Source: an uncultured Pseudomonadota bacterium (GTDB lineage: Bacteria > Pseudomonadota > Gammaproteobacteria > Burkholderiales > Eutrophovitaceae). Taken from it: 29,696 bases of DNA. This document shows, piece after piece, positions 14,001-21,691 of this stretch (position 1 is its first letter; each line of letters starts with the position of its first letter). The translations under genes were made by a program, and so were the position numbers. The DNA lies in the NCBI GenBank assembly GCA_937983055.1, contig CALJLA010000250.1, positions 1-29,696 on the forward strand. Reading direction: 5' to 3'. Under the pieces are notes generated by a model that saw only the letters and a program-made list of their open reading frames with translations, was not told the DNA's origin and did no database searches.

Positions 14001-17000
14001 ATGGCCACGAAGCACCGATCCCAACTTGCCAAGCTCAGCCGGCCAAGGCTGTACGACGCAGTCCCCCGAGAGCGGCTGTTCAGCCTGCTCGACGACAAGC
14101 GCAAGCATCCCGCGATCTGGGTGTGCGGGCCGCCGGGGGCGGGGAAGACAACGCTTGTCGGTACCTATCTCGAAGCCAGAAAGATCGACGGCCTTTGGTA
14201 TCAGCTCGATGCCGGAGATCGCGAGGTCACCAGTTTCTTTTATTACCTCTCGCAAGCGGTGGCACCTTTTCTTGGCAAGCGCAAACCTCTTCCCGTTCTT
14301 GCCCCGGAACAGCTGCACAGTCTCGGAACGTTTGCACGGCGCTACTTTCGCGAACTCTGGGATGTGCTGCCTGGCGGTTGCGCGATGGTCCTCGATAATT
14401 TTCAGAACGTTTCGGATAGTGCTGATGTGCTGGCCATTACGGATGTACTGATCTCGGAAGTGCCCGAGTCACGGCACGTCCTGATCGTAAGCAGAAACGA
14501 TCCGCCTCCGATCTTTCTGCCTCTGGTGGCGCGGCGCCAGATTGCGCAGATCGGATGGGAGGCGCTGCGTCTGACTCGGGAAGAAACTGCGAGCATCCTT
14601 TCTGCGCGTTTGAGTCAGGGCGAAGCGGTTGATCTGGTGTTCGAGCGCTCCGGCGGTTGGGTAGCCGGCGTAGTCCTGATGCGGGAACACCAGGCAAAGC
14701 TGATGGCCGCAGGTCCGAAAGACACGCCGGAATCGGCGGTCTTCGATTACTTTGCTGCACAAATTCTTGCGCAACAAAGCGAAGAAACCAGGCGCGTGAT
14801 GCAGGCGGTAGCGTTTCTTCCTTATTTCACTGAAGAGTCAGCCAGGGAGCTTAGCGGCAGTTTAAGTGCCGGGAAGGTGATTGATCGCCTGTATCAGGGG
14901 CAGATCTTCACCAGTCGGCGCGAAGGTGGTGAGTATCAGTTCCACGCGCTGCTGCGCGCTTTCCTCGTCAATCGTGCGCGCGAGTCTTTGGCCGAAACTG
15001 AGCTTGCGCGGCTTCAGTGCCGATCAGCAGAGCTGATGGTCCAGGCCGGTGAGCTTGAGGCGGCCTTCGACCTCTACCAAGATGCAGACGAGGCACAAGG
15101 CGCGCGACGGCTCGTGACGACGGCAGCGGAAACTCTGATCAGCCAAGGTCGCTGGGAGTTGCTTGGCAGTTGGCTCGATTCGTTGGATGAGCGGGAAGAA
15201 GAGACTGATCCGTGGCTGACGCTCTGGCGTGGAATTGTGGAAATGGCGACCGATGCGGCGCGGGCCCGGCGCACCTTCGAACTCGCATACACGAGGTTTC
15301 ACAGGATCGGAAACCGCACCGGCGAACTGGAGGCGGTCTCGCGGATCCTTGATACGTACTTTCTCGTTTGGGACACGGTCGCGGAGATGGATCCGTGGAT
15401 CGAAGTCGCGGAGGGACTGGTGCGTGACGAAAGGCCGGCGTCGGATCAGGCCTTTGCTCGCGCCTACTCCGGGCTCCTTATTGCCCTGCTCTACAGGCAT
15501 CCACACAATCCGCTGCTCCACGTGGGCGCGGAGTGGGTAGCCAAGCACTACGAGCGTGAAAGAGACCCGACGCAGCGCCTGCGAATGGCAGTATTCCTTC
15601 TTCACTTTTACGACCTGATGGGCGAGTTCGCAAAGGCAATGCGGGTACTCGAGACATACGCGCCCTTGCTCAGTGCTCCGGCAGTCGCGCCACTGACCCG
15701 GTCCGTCGGGTGGATGAGGCGGGCGCATCACTTTGCCATGACCGGCGACACCGTTGCCAGCCTGTTTGCATCGGATCAAGCGGTGCGGATTTGCCAGGAG
15801 AATGGCCTGCCCGATTCTTATCTTGGGCTCCTCGCTGTGTCTGTTGCTCATACGAACCTGGTGGCCGGCAGGATCGCCGAGGCAGAGGCGTCCCTTGAGC
15901 GCGCGCGCTCCATCGTCAGCAGCGCCCAGCGCATGATCACTGTCTATTTTCACTGGGTCGAGTTTTGGTGCGCGGTGCTGAAGAAAGACGCAGCTAAGCT
16001 GAGGATATTGTGGGACGCCTTTGAGCAATTGCCCATGATTGGTGTGCCGTTCAATACCGCCTACAACCAACCGGTCATTCACTACCTGGTTGAATCCGGC
16101 CAGGTAAACATGGCCCGGGCGCGGATCGACCGCTGGCGGCCGATGGTGAGCGGGATGCGGAGCCCCTATGTCGAGTTCAATATGGACTTGATGGAGGCCA
16201 GCGTCGCGACGGGCGAAGTGCGAACGGAGCATGCGATCCGGCTGCTACAGCGGGCGTTCCGCAGCGGCGCGGAGCGCGGATTCGAAAACACCCTGGCCTG
16301 GGTGCCTGAGATGATGGCGCCCTTATGTGCGCTCGCGCTGGAGCACCGCATCGAGGTGGATTACGTGAGACACCTTATACGCGCGAGAGGTCTGGGTTCG
16401 CCGGATCCCACGTGGGAGAACTGGCCTTGGCCCGTGAAAATTCACGCTTTAGGTCGTTTTGCGGTCAGCGTTGATGAGAAGCCCATAATCTTTCGAGGTC
16501 GTCCGCAGCATCGAACCCTTGAACTCTTGAAGGCAATTGTCGCCTTCGGCGCCGACTCGGTGAGCGTTGCACAGGTGACGAATGCGCTGTGGCCAGACTC
16601 GGAAGGCGATGCGGCGCACCGGGCATTTGCGGTTGCACTTCATCGCCTTCGGAAACTACTGGGAGACGAGCGGGCTATCCGACTCAGCGATGGCGTGCTG
16701 TCGATCGACCGTTCGATTTGCTGGATAGATGTGCTGGCACTTGATGAGCGAATGGTTGCCATCGAGAACATGGGCCAGAGAGACATGCCCGAGCAAGCGG
16801 TTAGGCTGCTATTCGACCTGTATAGGGGGCATCTGCTGGGAGACGATGAAGAGACGCAATGGGTTCGGCCTCACCGAGAGCGATTCCGCATCCGATTTAT
16901 GCGCGCTGCGAGCAAGCTTGCGGGACAATTCGAATCCTCCGGCAGTTGGCTCGAGGCCATCGAGGTCTACCAGCGCGTTATCGAACTCGATCCACTAGCC

Positions 17001-17210
17001 GAGGACGGCTACCGCCGCCTCATGACCGCACTGCAGCATCAGGGTCGTACCGCGGAGGCGATGGATGTGTTTCGACGCTGCCGCGACATGCTGTCGATCA
17101 TTCTTGGCATTGCTCCTTCGCCCGAGACGCAAAGGATTTTTGAGGCGGTACAGGATGCTGCGGCGTCCGCGCAATCGGCCGCACCGAAGCGGCATCTCCG
17201 CAACGCGTAG
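14001..17210 (+). CDS. Large MalT-like ATPase/BTAD transcriptional regulator
   Basis: 1069 residues. N-terminal STAND-type P-loop NTPase: LYDAVPRERLFSLLD leader, Walker A GPPGAGKTT (43-51), Walker B MVLDN with D132, then LIVSRNDPP and a MalT-like winged-helix region. A long helical repeat region spans roughly 330-800. At the C-terminus an OmpR/SARP-type winged helix (about 813-905; HALGRFAVSVD, ELLKAIVAFG, LHRLRKLLGD) is followed by a bacterial transcriptional activator domain (about 910-1050; AIEVYQRVIELDPLAEDGYRRLM, LGIAPSPET). Such proteins are signal-dependent activators, usually of neighbouring genes. The ATG has only a weak ribosome site. Base composition is visibly less GC-rich than the flanks, consistent with transfer. 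It is followed by a GFA gene and flanked by pieces of a related gene. Confidence 0.9.
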   Translation: MATKHRSQLAKLSRPRLYDAVPRERLFSLLDDKRKHPAIWVCGPPGAGKTTLVGTYLEARKIDGLWYQLDAGDREVTSFFYYLSQAVAPFLGKRKPLPVLAPEQLHSLGTFARRYFRELWDVLPGGCAMVLDNFQNVSDSADVLAITDVLISEVPESRHVLIVSRNDPPPIFLPLVARRQIAQIGWEALRLTREETASILSARLSQGEAVDLVFERSGGWVAGVVLMREHQAKLMAAGPKDTPESAVFDYFAAQILAQQSEETRRVMQAVAFLPYFTEESARELSGSLSAGKVIDRLYQGQIFTSRREGGEYQFHALLRAFLVNRARESLAETELARLQCRSAELMVQAGELEAAFDLYQDADEAQGARRLVTTAAETLISQGRWELLGSWLDSLDEREEETDPWLTLWRGIVEMATDAARARRTFELAYTRFHRIGNRTGELEAVSRILDTYFLVWDTVAEMDPWIEVAEGLVRDERPASDQAFARAYSGLLIALLYRHPHNPLLHVGAEWVAKHYERERDPTQRLRMAVFLLHFYDLMGEFAKAMRVLETYAPLLSAPAVAPLTRSVGWMRRAHHFAMTGDTVASLFASDQAVRICQENGLPDSYLGLLAVSVAHTNLVAGRIAEAEASLERARSIVSSAQRMITVYFHWVEFWCAVLKKDAAKLRILWDAFEQLPMIGVPFNTAYNQPVIHYLVESGQVNMARARIDRWRPMVSGMRSPYVEFNMDLMEASVATGEVRTEHAIRLLQRAFRSGAERGFENTLAWVPEMMAPLCALALEHRIEVDYVRHLIRARGLGSPDPTWENWPWPVKIHALGRFAVSVDEKPIIFRGRPQHRTLELLKAIVAFGADSVSVAQVTNALWPDSEGDAAHRAFAVALHRLRKLLGDERAIRLSDGVLSIDRSICWIDVLALDERMVAIENMGQRDMPEQAVRLLFDLYRGHLLGDDEETQWVRPHRERFRIRFMRAASKLAGQFESSGSWLEAIEVYQRVIELDPLAEDGYRRLMTALQHQGRTAEAMDVFRRCRDMLSIILGIAPSPETQRIFEAVQDAAASAQSAAPKRHLRNA

Positions 17211-17310
17211 CGGTAACTCGTCGGTAATCATCTGAACGTTAGAGTTGGCTACGCGATCACCCCTACCGGGCCGATCGCGCAATCAGATTAATCTCAATGT
17301 GGGGGGAATC

Positions 17311-17730
17311 ATGACTGCGCCCTTTGAAGGCGGCTGCGCCTGCGGAGAAGTCCGCTATGAATGTGCCGCAGAGCCACTGCTTGTAATCAACTGCCACTGT
17401 CGAGACTGCCAGCGGGCGAGCGGCGGTGCGATGGCGACCACGGCCTTCGTGCCCAGAGAATCTTTCAAGCTGGTACGTGGCTCGCCGCGCGCGTGCGAAT
17501 TCACTGCCTACAGCGGGAACCTTCTTGTGCGTCATTTTTGCGGCACCTGCGGGTCGCAGCTGTTCACCGATCCGCGAGGCTATCCGGCGCTGTGGGGTGT
17601 AAAGGCGGCGAGCTTGGATGATCCGTCCTGGATCGCGCCGGCCATGCATATCTGGACCGACAGCGCGCAGCCTTGGGACAAGATTTTCGATGAGCTGCCG
17701 AGGCATCCGAAGGGGCTGCCGACCAATTAG
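17311..17730 (+). CDS. GFA/CENP-V family zinc protein
   Basis: 139-residue protein of the glutathione-dependent formaldehyde-activating (GFA) family, a small zinc fold. Zinc-binding cysteines: C9 and C11 (GCACGEVRY), C28, C30 and C33 (CHCRDCQ), and C77 and C80 (FCGTCGS). The family is named for Gfa, which promotes S-hydroxymethylglutathione formation, but most members are uncharacterised and formaldehyde activity should not be assumed. The ATG at 17311 has a strong GGGGGGAA site, and an upstream in-frame extension lacks homology. It lies 100 bases after the regulator and may be its target or a passenger on the same inserted segment. Confidence 0.88.
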   Translation: MTAPFEGGCACGEVRYECAAEPLLVINCHCRDCQRASGGAMATTAFVPRESFKLVRGSPRACEFTAYSGNLLVRHFCGTCGSQLFTDPRGYPALWGVKAASLDDPSWIAPAMHIWTDSAQPWDKIFDELPRHPKGLPTN

Positions 17731-17802
17731 TGTTTTGAACGCATAGCCATTTGAAGGACATCCGCTTGCGCGTTCTGTGGTTCCGGCCGCTGCCTGCTGG
17801 CA

Positions 17803-17922
17803 ATGGCCCGGCAGGCGAAGGCCATGGCGCTGCTGCGCCGGCTGCGGCAGACGCTGTCGGTGACCCTGGGCATCAAGCCTTCGCCCCAAACCGAGAGCCT
17901 GGTCCGCGCCTTTCAGGCCTGA
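17803..17922 (+). pseudogene. 3' remnant of a second BTAD regulator gene
   Basis: A 39-codon frame ending in TGA aligns with the very C-terminus of the intact regulator: LRRLRQTLSVTLGIKPSPQT here against FRRCRDMLSIILGIAPSPET there, with the preceding QAKAMALL matching TAEAMDVF. These are the last helices of a BTAD domain and cannot work alone. The substitutions show it derives from a diverged relative rather than a recent copy of the 14001 gene. Together with the 5' remnant at 13748 it brackets the intact regulator and the GFA gene. The gap to 18002 shows no other gene. Confidence 0.75.
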
Positions 17923-18002
17923 CAACGCTTCCGCGTTGGCTTTCTGTACCCAATCTGTAACTCGCTTGCCGGTAGCCTGATCCCGCATAGAAAGGGGTTC
18001 GG

Positions 18003-18215
18003 ATGGCGCCGCAGGCCACCTTCATTGTCCGGCTGTACCGGCGCAATGCGCGCACCCTGACCGGGGTGGTCGAGCATGTGGAGTCGGGGGTCCGGGTCCC
18101 TTTCGGCAGCGCAGCAGAGTTGTGGACGACGTTGCGCGAACGCGGTCGCTTGCGCCGATCAGGTGCGGCGGCAACAAGCAGCAAAAAACCAATGCGAAGA
18201 GGAGGCACGAAATGA
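18003..18215 (+). CDS. Small 70-residue protein of unknown function
   Basis: 70 residues, beginning MAPQATFIVRLYRRNARTLT, then GVVEHVESGVRVPFGSAAELW and a basic tail (SSKKPMRRGGTK). It is supported as a gene by AAAGGGG upstream of the ATG and by an ATGA overlap with the next start. The first 50 residues look like a compact alpha/beta domain (two strands and a helix). It has no signal peptide, although the next two products are secreted. I recognise no characterised family. Its place right after the 3' remnant of the BTAD gene suggests that the ancestral regulator controlled this set. Confidence 0.6.
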   Translation: MAPQATFIVRLYRRNARTLTGVVEHVESGVRVPFGSAAELWTTLRERGRLRRSGAAATSSKKPMRRGGTK

Positions 18216-18700
18216 GAGGGATCGCTTCTGGTTGCACCCTGCTGGCATTGCTGGCGACTTCGGCAGGCGCGGCGGTCGACCTGCCGCGCGAGGGCAAGTA
18301 CGACACCACCCTGTGCTTCGGCGGCGCCCTGCCGACGATGGCGACATCGGAAACGCATGTGTCCGGCGTGCTGGACCTCTACGGTCCGATGGTCGGCAAC
18401 CTGCCCGGCGGCGGCTTGTACCACTTGAACAACATTCGCTGCACCGGAGTCTGGGCGATCATCAACGGGGTGTACACGGAGAACGGCTACTGCGAGACGG
18501 CCGACCCGGACGGGGACAAGCAGTTTGGCCAGTACGCCAACGACGGCAAGGGCGGCAAGTGGAAGGTGCTGGCCGGCACCGGCAAGTACGCCGGCATGAC
18601 CGCCAGCGGCGTCTACGGGCCGGTCGGCCAGATGGCCGGGCGCGGCGACGGCACGCTGGTGAATTGCAACCGTGCTACCGGCAGCTATCGGCTGAAATAG
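18212..18700 (+). CDS. Secreted protein of unknown function, likely beta-rich
   Basis: 162 residues from the ATG at 18212, preceded by GAGGAGG and overlapping the previous stop (ATGA). The signal peptide is MRGIASGCTLLALLATSAGA, with cleavage near AGA-AVD. The mature part is rich in Gly and aromatics, with turn-strand patterns (VLDLYGPM, GTGKYAGMTASGVYG, ATGSYRL at the end) resembling small beta-barrel/lipocalin-like or allene-oxide-cyclase-like folds; that fold call is tentative. Four Cys remain after cleavage (in TTLCFGG, IRCTG, GYCETAD and VNCNRA), enough for two disulfides. It is co-transcribed with the next secreted gene, 10 bases downstream. Confidence 0.75.
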   Translation: MRGIASGCTLLALLATSAGAAVDLPREGKYDTTLCFGGALPTMATSETHVSGVLDLYGPMVGNLPGGGLYHLNNIRCTGVWAIINGVYTENGYCETADPDGDKQFGQYANDGKGGKWKVLAGTGKYAGMTASGVYGPVGQMAGRGDGTLVNCNRATGSYRLK

Positions 18701-18710
18701 GAGCCACGCC

Positions 18711-19253
18711 ATGAAAGCGATAACCAATGCTTTCTTCGGGCTGCTGCTGGCCGGAACAGTCGGCTGGAGCAATGGGGCCGCCGCGCAAACCACCAAGCTC
18801 GAGCCCGAGTACCTGATGACTTACGTGGCGTATCTCGACGCGCCGCAGGTGATCGACGACTCGCTGTTCATCTTTAACGCCAAACCGGGCGGGTGGGCGA
18901 AAGGGCCCAAGATCAGCGGCACCTTCGTCTCGCCGAGCGGCGACTGGCTGCAGGTACTGCCATCCGGGGCGCTGAGGCTGGACGTGCGTGCAACGCTGAA
19001 GACCGACGACGGCGCGTACATCTACATTTCGTACAACGGCGTGATCCAGCATTCGACCGAAAGCTCGGAGCGGTTGAACAACGGTCATGTGCTGACCACG
19101 GCCGATATTCCCTACTTCGTCACGGCGGCGACGTTCCGCACTTCTTCCGAAAAGTACGCGTGGCTTAACCGCGTACAGGCGATCAACAAGGTTGTCGAAG
19201 TGAAGCTGGGCGAAGGCAGCTACGTGAAGTACGACGTGTTCGTGATTCGATGA
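18711..19253 (+). CDS. Secreted DUF3237-family protein
   Basis: 180 residues. The signal peptide spans about 1-25 (FFGLLLAGTVGWSNGAAAQ, cleavage near AAAQ). The mature protein follows the DUF3237 pattern: LEPEYLMTYVAYLDAPQVID, then GPKISGTFVSPSGDWLQVLPSG, LDVRATLKTDDGAYIYISYNG, TAATFRTSSEKYAWLNRV and a closing YDVFVIR. DUF3237 proteins are small beta-barrels with no established function; most are cytoplasmic, so an exported one is of interest. GGAGCC precedes the ATG. It is the last gene of the unit, which ends at the terminator 41 bases downstream. Confidence 0.85.
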   Translation: MKAITNAFFGLLLAGTVGWSNGAAAQTTKLEPEYLMTYVAYLDAPQVIDDSLFIFNAKPGGWAKGPKISGTFVSPSGDWLQVLPSGALRLDVRATLKTDDGAYIYISYNGVIQHSTESSERLNNGHVLTTADIPYFVTAATFRTSSEKYAWLNRVQAINKVVEVKLGEGSYVKYDVFVIR

Positions 19254-19293
19254 GGTTTGCTCTCTCCTGAGGTTTTCTTCACCTCCAGCGGGT

Positions 19294-19324
19294 GACGCCG
19301 GGACTGGGACCCCGGCGTTTTTTT
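19294..19324 (+). terminator. Rho-independent terminator
   Basis: ACGCCGGG (19294-19301) pairs perfectly with CCCGGCGT (19310-19317) around an 8-base loop, followed by eight consecutive T residues (19317-19324). It closes the operon of secreted proteins. The end of the convergent TetR gene lies about 70 bases further on. Confidence 0.92.
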
Positions 19325-19394
19325 AAGAAGACACCGCATCGACCAGGCCCGCGCCTGATAAATGCGCGGAGTGCTGTCTGCGGTGACGCTGGAC

Positions 19395-20177
19395 TTACGC
19401 CGCGCGGGCGCGGCGTGCGGGCATGCGGTCGCGAGGGCCTGCCGGCTTGCCGTGACGCCCGCCATTGGGCGACGGGATCAGATCGGACAGCGCTGCGCCC
19501 ACGCCGTCGAAGAACATCCGGATCTCCGCCTCGATGAATGCATCAAGGTTCGCGGGCATCGGCAGCCCGTAGATGTACTTGCGCACGCCGAAATAGAACA
19601 CGCGCGAATTCAGGCCCCATACCAGTTCGCGCTCGGTTTCCAGCGGCCGAATCTGGGTAAAGTCCGGCAGGCCGTACTCGGCGCGAATCTCGCGGCAGAT
19701 GGGCAGGACCAGTCGCTCGGTTACAAAGGAAAAGAATCGCCGATTCATATCCGCGCCCTTCAGCCCGGCAAACATGAAGAGCCGCACCCATTCATAGGAA
19801 AGGATGGTTTTGGCGTAAAGCTTGTAGAAGCGCACCAGCCGATCGCGCAGCGGGATGGACCGGTCCTCGATGATCATTTCCCAGGCCGGGTTCCAGCGGC
19901 CGAGGTACACGTCCGCGTAGACGCGTTCGATCAGCGCGTCCTTGCTCGGGAAGTATCTGAACAGCAGCGCACGCGTAATGCCCACCCGCGTGCCCAGTTG
20001 CCGCGCATCCCCACCCAATCCGACCCCTCCGAAGAACTGTATCGCGCCGTGCACGATCTGGCGTTCGCGTTCCTCGCGGGGCAGTCGCGGGCTGCGCCTT
20101 CTCGGGGCGACGTTGCTGCCGCCGGATGCTGCGTTGCGACGCGGCGCGCCGCGGCCGGCCTTTTTGCGCGCGTTCAT
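19395..20177 (-). CDS. TetR/AcrR-family transcriptional regulator
   Basis: 260 residues. The N-terminal DNA-binding domain (about 36-85) has RERQIVHGAIQFF, then the HTH GDARQLGTRVGITRALLFRYFPSKDALIERVY, the standard TetR pattern. The remainder is an all-helical ligand-binding/dimer domain. About 33 extra basic residues precede the HTH (RKKAGRGAPRRN, APRRRSPRLPREE) and a basic tail ends the protein; such arms may contact the DNA minor groove. No good ribosome site precedes the ATG. It is divergent from the Liv/CoA-ligase operon, so it most likely represses that operon and responds to the imported acid or its CoA thioester (inference). Confidence 0.9.
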   Translation of the reverse strand: MNARKKAGRGAPRRNAASGGSNVAPRRRSPRLPREERERQIVHGAIQFFGGVGLGGDARQLGTRVGITRALLFRYFPSKDALIERVYADVYLGRWNPAWEMIIEDRSIPLRDRLVRFYKLYAKTILSYEWVRLFMFAGLKGADMNRRFFSFVTERLVLPICREIRAEYGLPDFTQIRPLETERELVWGLNSRVFYFGVRKYIYGLPMPANLDAFIEAEIRMFFDGVGAALSDLIPSPNGGRHGKPAGPRDRMPARRARAA

Positions 20178-20246
20178 GACGTTGGCACGTCTTGCGACGC
20201 GCGGCGGTTCCGCAGTGCGTCAGGCGCGTCAGGGGTCAATACGGTA

Positions 20247-20390
20247 ATCACCATCTGCTCACTAATAATCCAGGCTTCCGCGCCGGATTATAGTGCGAAA
20301 TTACGCTGCTGATAGTTCGACATACTCTCGTTCTCTCGGTCGCCGTTGATCGCTCTGACTTCTTGACTCATGACCATCTGCTTACTAACA
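20247..20390. promoter_or_regulatory. Divergent promoter region with two direct repeats (candidate TetR operators)
   Basis: A 21-base motif occurs twice in the same orientation, at 20247-20267 and 20370-20390, with three mismatches; the core is ACCATCTGCTYACTAAYA. The second copy lies between a plus-strand -35 (TTGACT, 20363-20368) and a possible -10 (TAACAT, 20386-20391; 17-base spacing) for the operon starting at 20475. The first lies just downstream of a minus-strand TATAAT (20287-20292) that could drive the TetR gene. A repressor at both sites would block both directions. The rest of the 297-base gap shows no gene. Confidence 0.6.
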
Positions 20391-20474
20391 TCGATCATGC
20401 GCGACCGTTCTCGCTGGCGGGCAGGCGCGGCCTCGAACAAATAACAAATCGCGGCACTGACCGAAGGAGGGGAG

Positions 20475-21638
20475 ATGAAACCGGTCGGAAACTGGTTCAC
20501 ATCGCGGCTTTCGCGTTGCCTTCTGATTACCTTGCTGGTGCCCCTCGGCTTGCTGCCGGTCGCGCCGCGAATGGCCTCGGCACAGGCCGGCGCTCCAATC
20601 CCGGTCGGCGCGGTCGTTTCGCTGACCGGCCCGGGCGCCGGCCTGGGCCAGGCGGAACGCAACGGCATCCTGCTTGCGGAAAAGACAATCAACGCCAAGG
20701 GCGGCATCAAAGGGCGGCCGATCAAGGTCTTCATCGAGGACGATGGCTCAAAGCCCGATATCGCAAAGAGCAAGGCGGAGAACCTGATCTTCAACGAGAA
20801 GGTGCGCGCCATCGTGGGGCCGTCGCTCACGGCAAGCACCGGCGCGGTCTCCGCGGTGACCAACGCGCGAGGCCTGCCGCAGATCGCGATGACCGGCCTC
20901 GGTCCGCAGATCGAGCTGAGCTACAAGTCTTTGTTCCACGTGCTCCCCCCTCAGGCGCTCAATGCCAGGGCAATGCTGGAGTACACGACCAAGGCGCTTG
21001 GGGCGAAGAAGATCGGCGTGCTGCACGATTCCGGCTACGGGCAACTGGTGATGAACGCCCTGAAGGGCTCGGCGGGCGCTTACGGCGTGCAGTTCGTGTC
21101 GGTGGAAAAGTTCGAGGTCGGCGCGACCGACGTGTCCACGCAGGCCGCGAAAGTGCGCGCATCGAACCCGGAAGTGGTCTTCGTGATTGCCACCTCGCCG
21201 ACGCCATTCCGGAATGCGCGCCAGATCCGCATCGCGCAGCCGATCGTCTCGGCGATCGGTTCTTCCGCGTACGAATACGTCCGGGGCATGGGCGAGTTCG
21301 CGCACGACATCGTCTTCCCGGAGTTCATCGTCGGCGAGGATCCGCTGCCGCACCAGGCGGAGTTCGTCGAGCTCTACCGCGCGAGCTACGGCGCGCCGCC
21401 CAAGAATTACGAGGCGGCGGGATGGGACGCGGTGCACATCGTGGCGCGCGCCCTGGAGAAAGCCGGGCCGGACGCCTCCCCGGCCGCCCTCGCGGCCGCG
21501 ATGCGCGAACCCTACCGGGGCGTGCTGGCGAGCTACAACTTCGCGGCCCCCGACATGACCGGAATCGACCTTTCGAGCTACGTCTATTCGAAACTGGTGA
21601 ACGGCAAATTCACGCGGTTGCAGTTCGCCACGAAGTAA
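20475..21638 (+). CDS. Branched-chain amino acid-type ABC substrate-binding protein 3
   Basis: 387-residue periplasmic binding protein. The signal peptide runs to about residue 36 (LLITLLVPLGLLPVAP, cleavage near ASAQA). The mature start PIPVGAVVSLTGPGAGLGQA is the type 1 Liv-binding pattern, followed by GPSLTAST, HDSGYGQ and AAGWDAVHIVARALE. AAGGAGGGGAG gives a strong ribosome site. It leads an operon that includes both permeases and both ATPases, so unlike the two binding proteins at 8652 and 11238 it has a complete transporter. Within the Liv family, forms next to CoA ligases often bind aromatic or alicyclic acids; this is inference. Confidence 0.92.
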   Translation: MKPVGNWFTSRLSRCLLITLLVPLGLLPVAPRMASAQAGAPIPVGAVVSLTGPGAGLGQAERNGILLAEKTINAKGGIKGRPIKVFIEDDGSKPDIAKSKAENLIFNEKVRAIVGPSLTASTGAVSAVTNARGLPQIAMTGLGPQIELSYKSLFHVLPPQALNARAMLEYTTKALGAKKIGVLHDSGYGQLVMNALKGSAGAYGVQFVSVEKFEVGATDVSTQAAKVRASNPEVVFVIATSPTPFRNARQIRIAQPIVSAIGSSAYEYVRGMGEFAHDIVFPEFIVGEDPLPHQAEFVELYRASYGAPPKNYEAAGWDAVHIVARALEKAGPDASPAALAAAMREPYRGVLASYNFAAPDMTGIDLSSYVYSKLVNGKFTRLQFATK

Positions 21639-21691
21639 AACGGCAGCACGCGCAAAAACACGCCAACAGAAGAATCCACAGGAGGATAACA

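Noticed and set aside
17311..17730. Assigning the GFA-family protein as a true formaldehyde-activating enzyme
   Set aside because: The family is broad and mostly uncharacterised, and no formaldehyde or glutathione pathway gene is nearby.
17751..17960. A 69-codon plus-strand frame as a small gene
   Set aside because: The meaningful frame in this stretch is the BTAD C-terminal remnant at 17803-17922; the longer frame is out of phase with it and lacks similarity or a good ribosome site.
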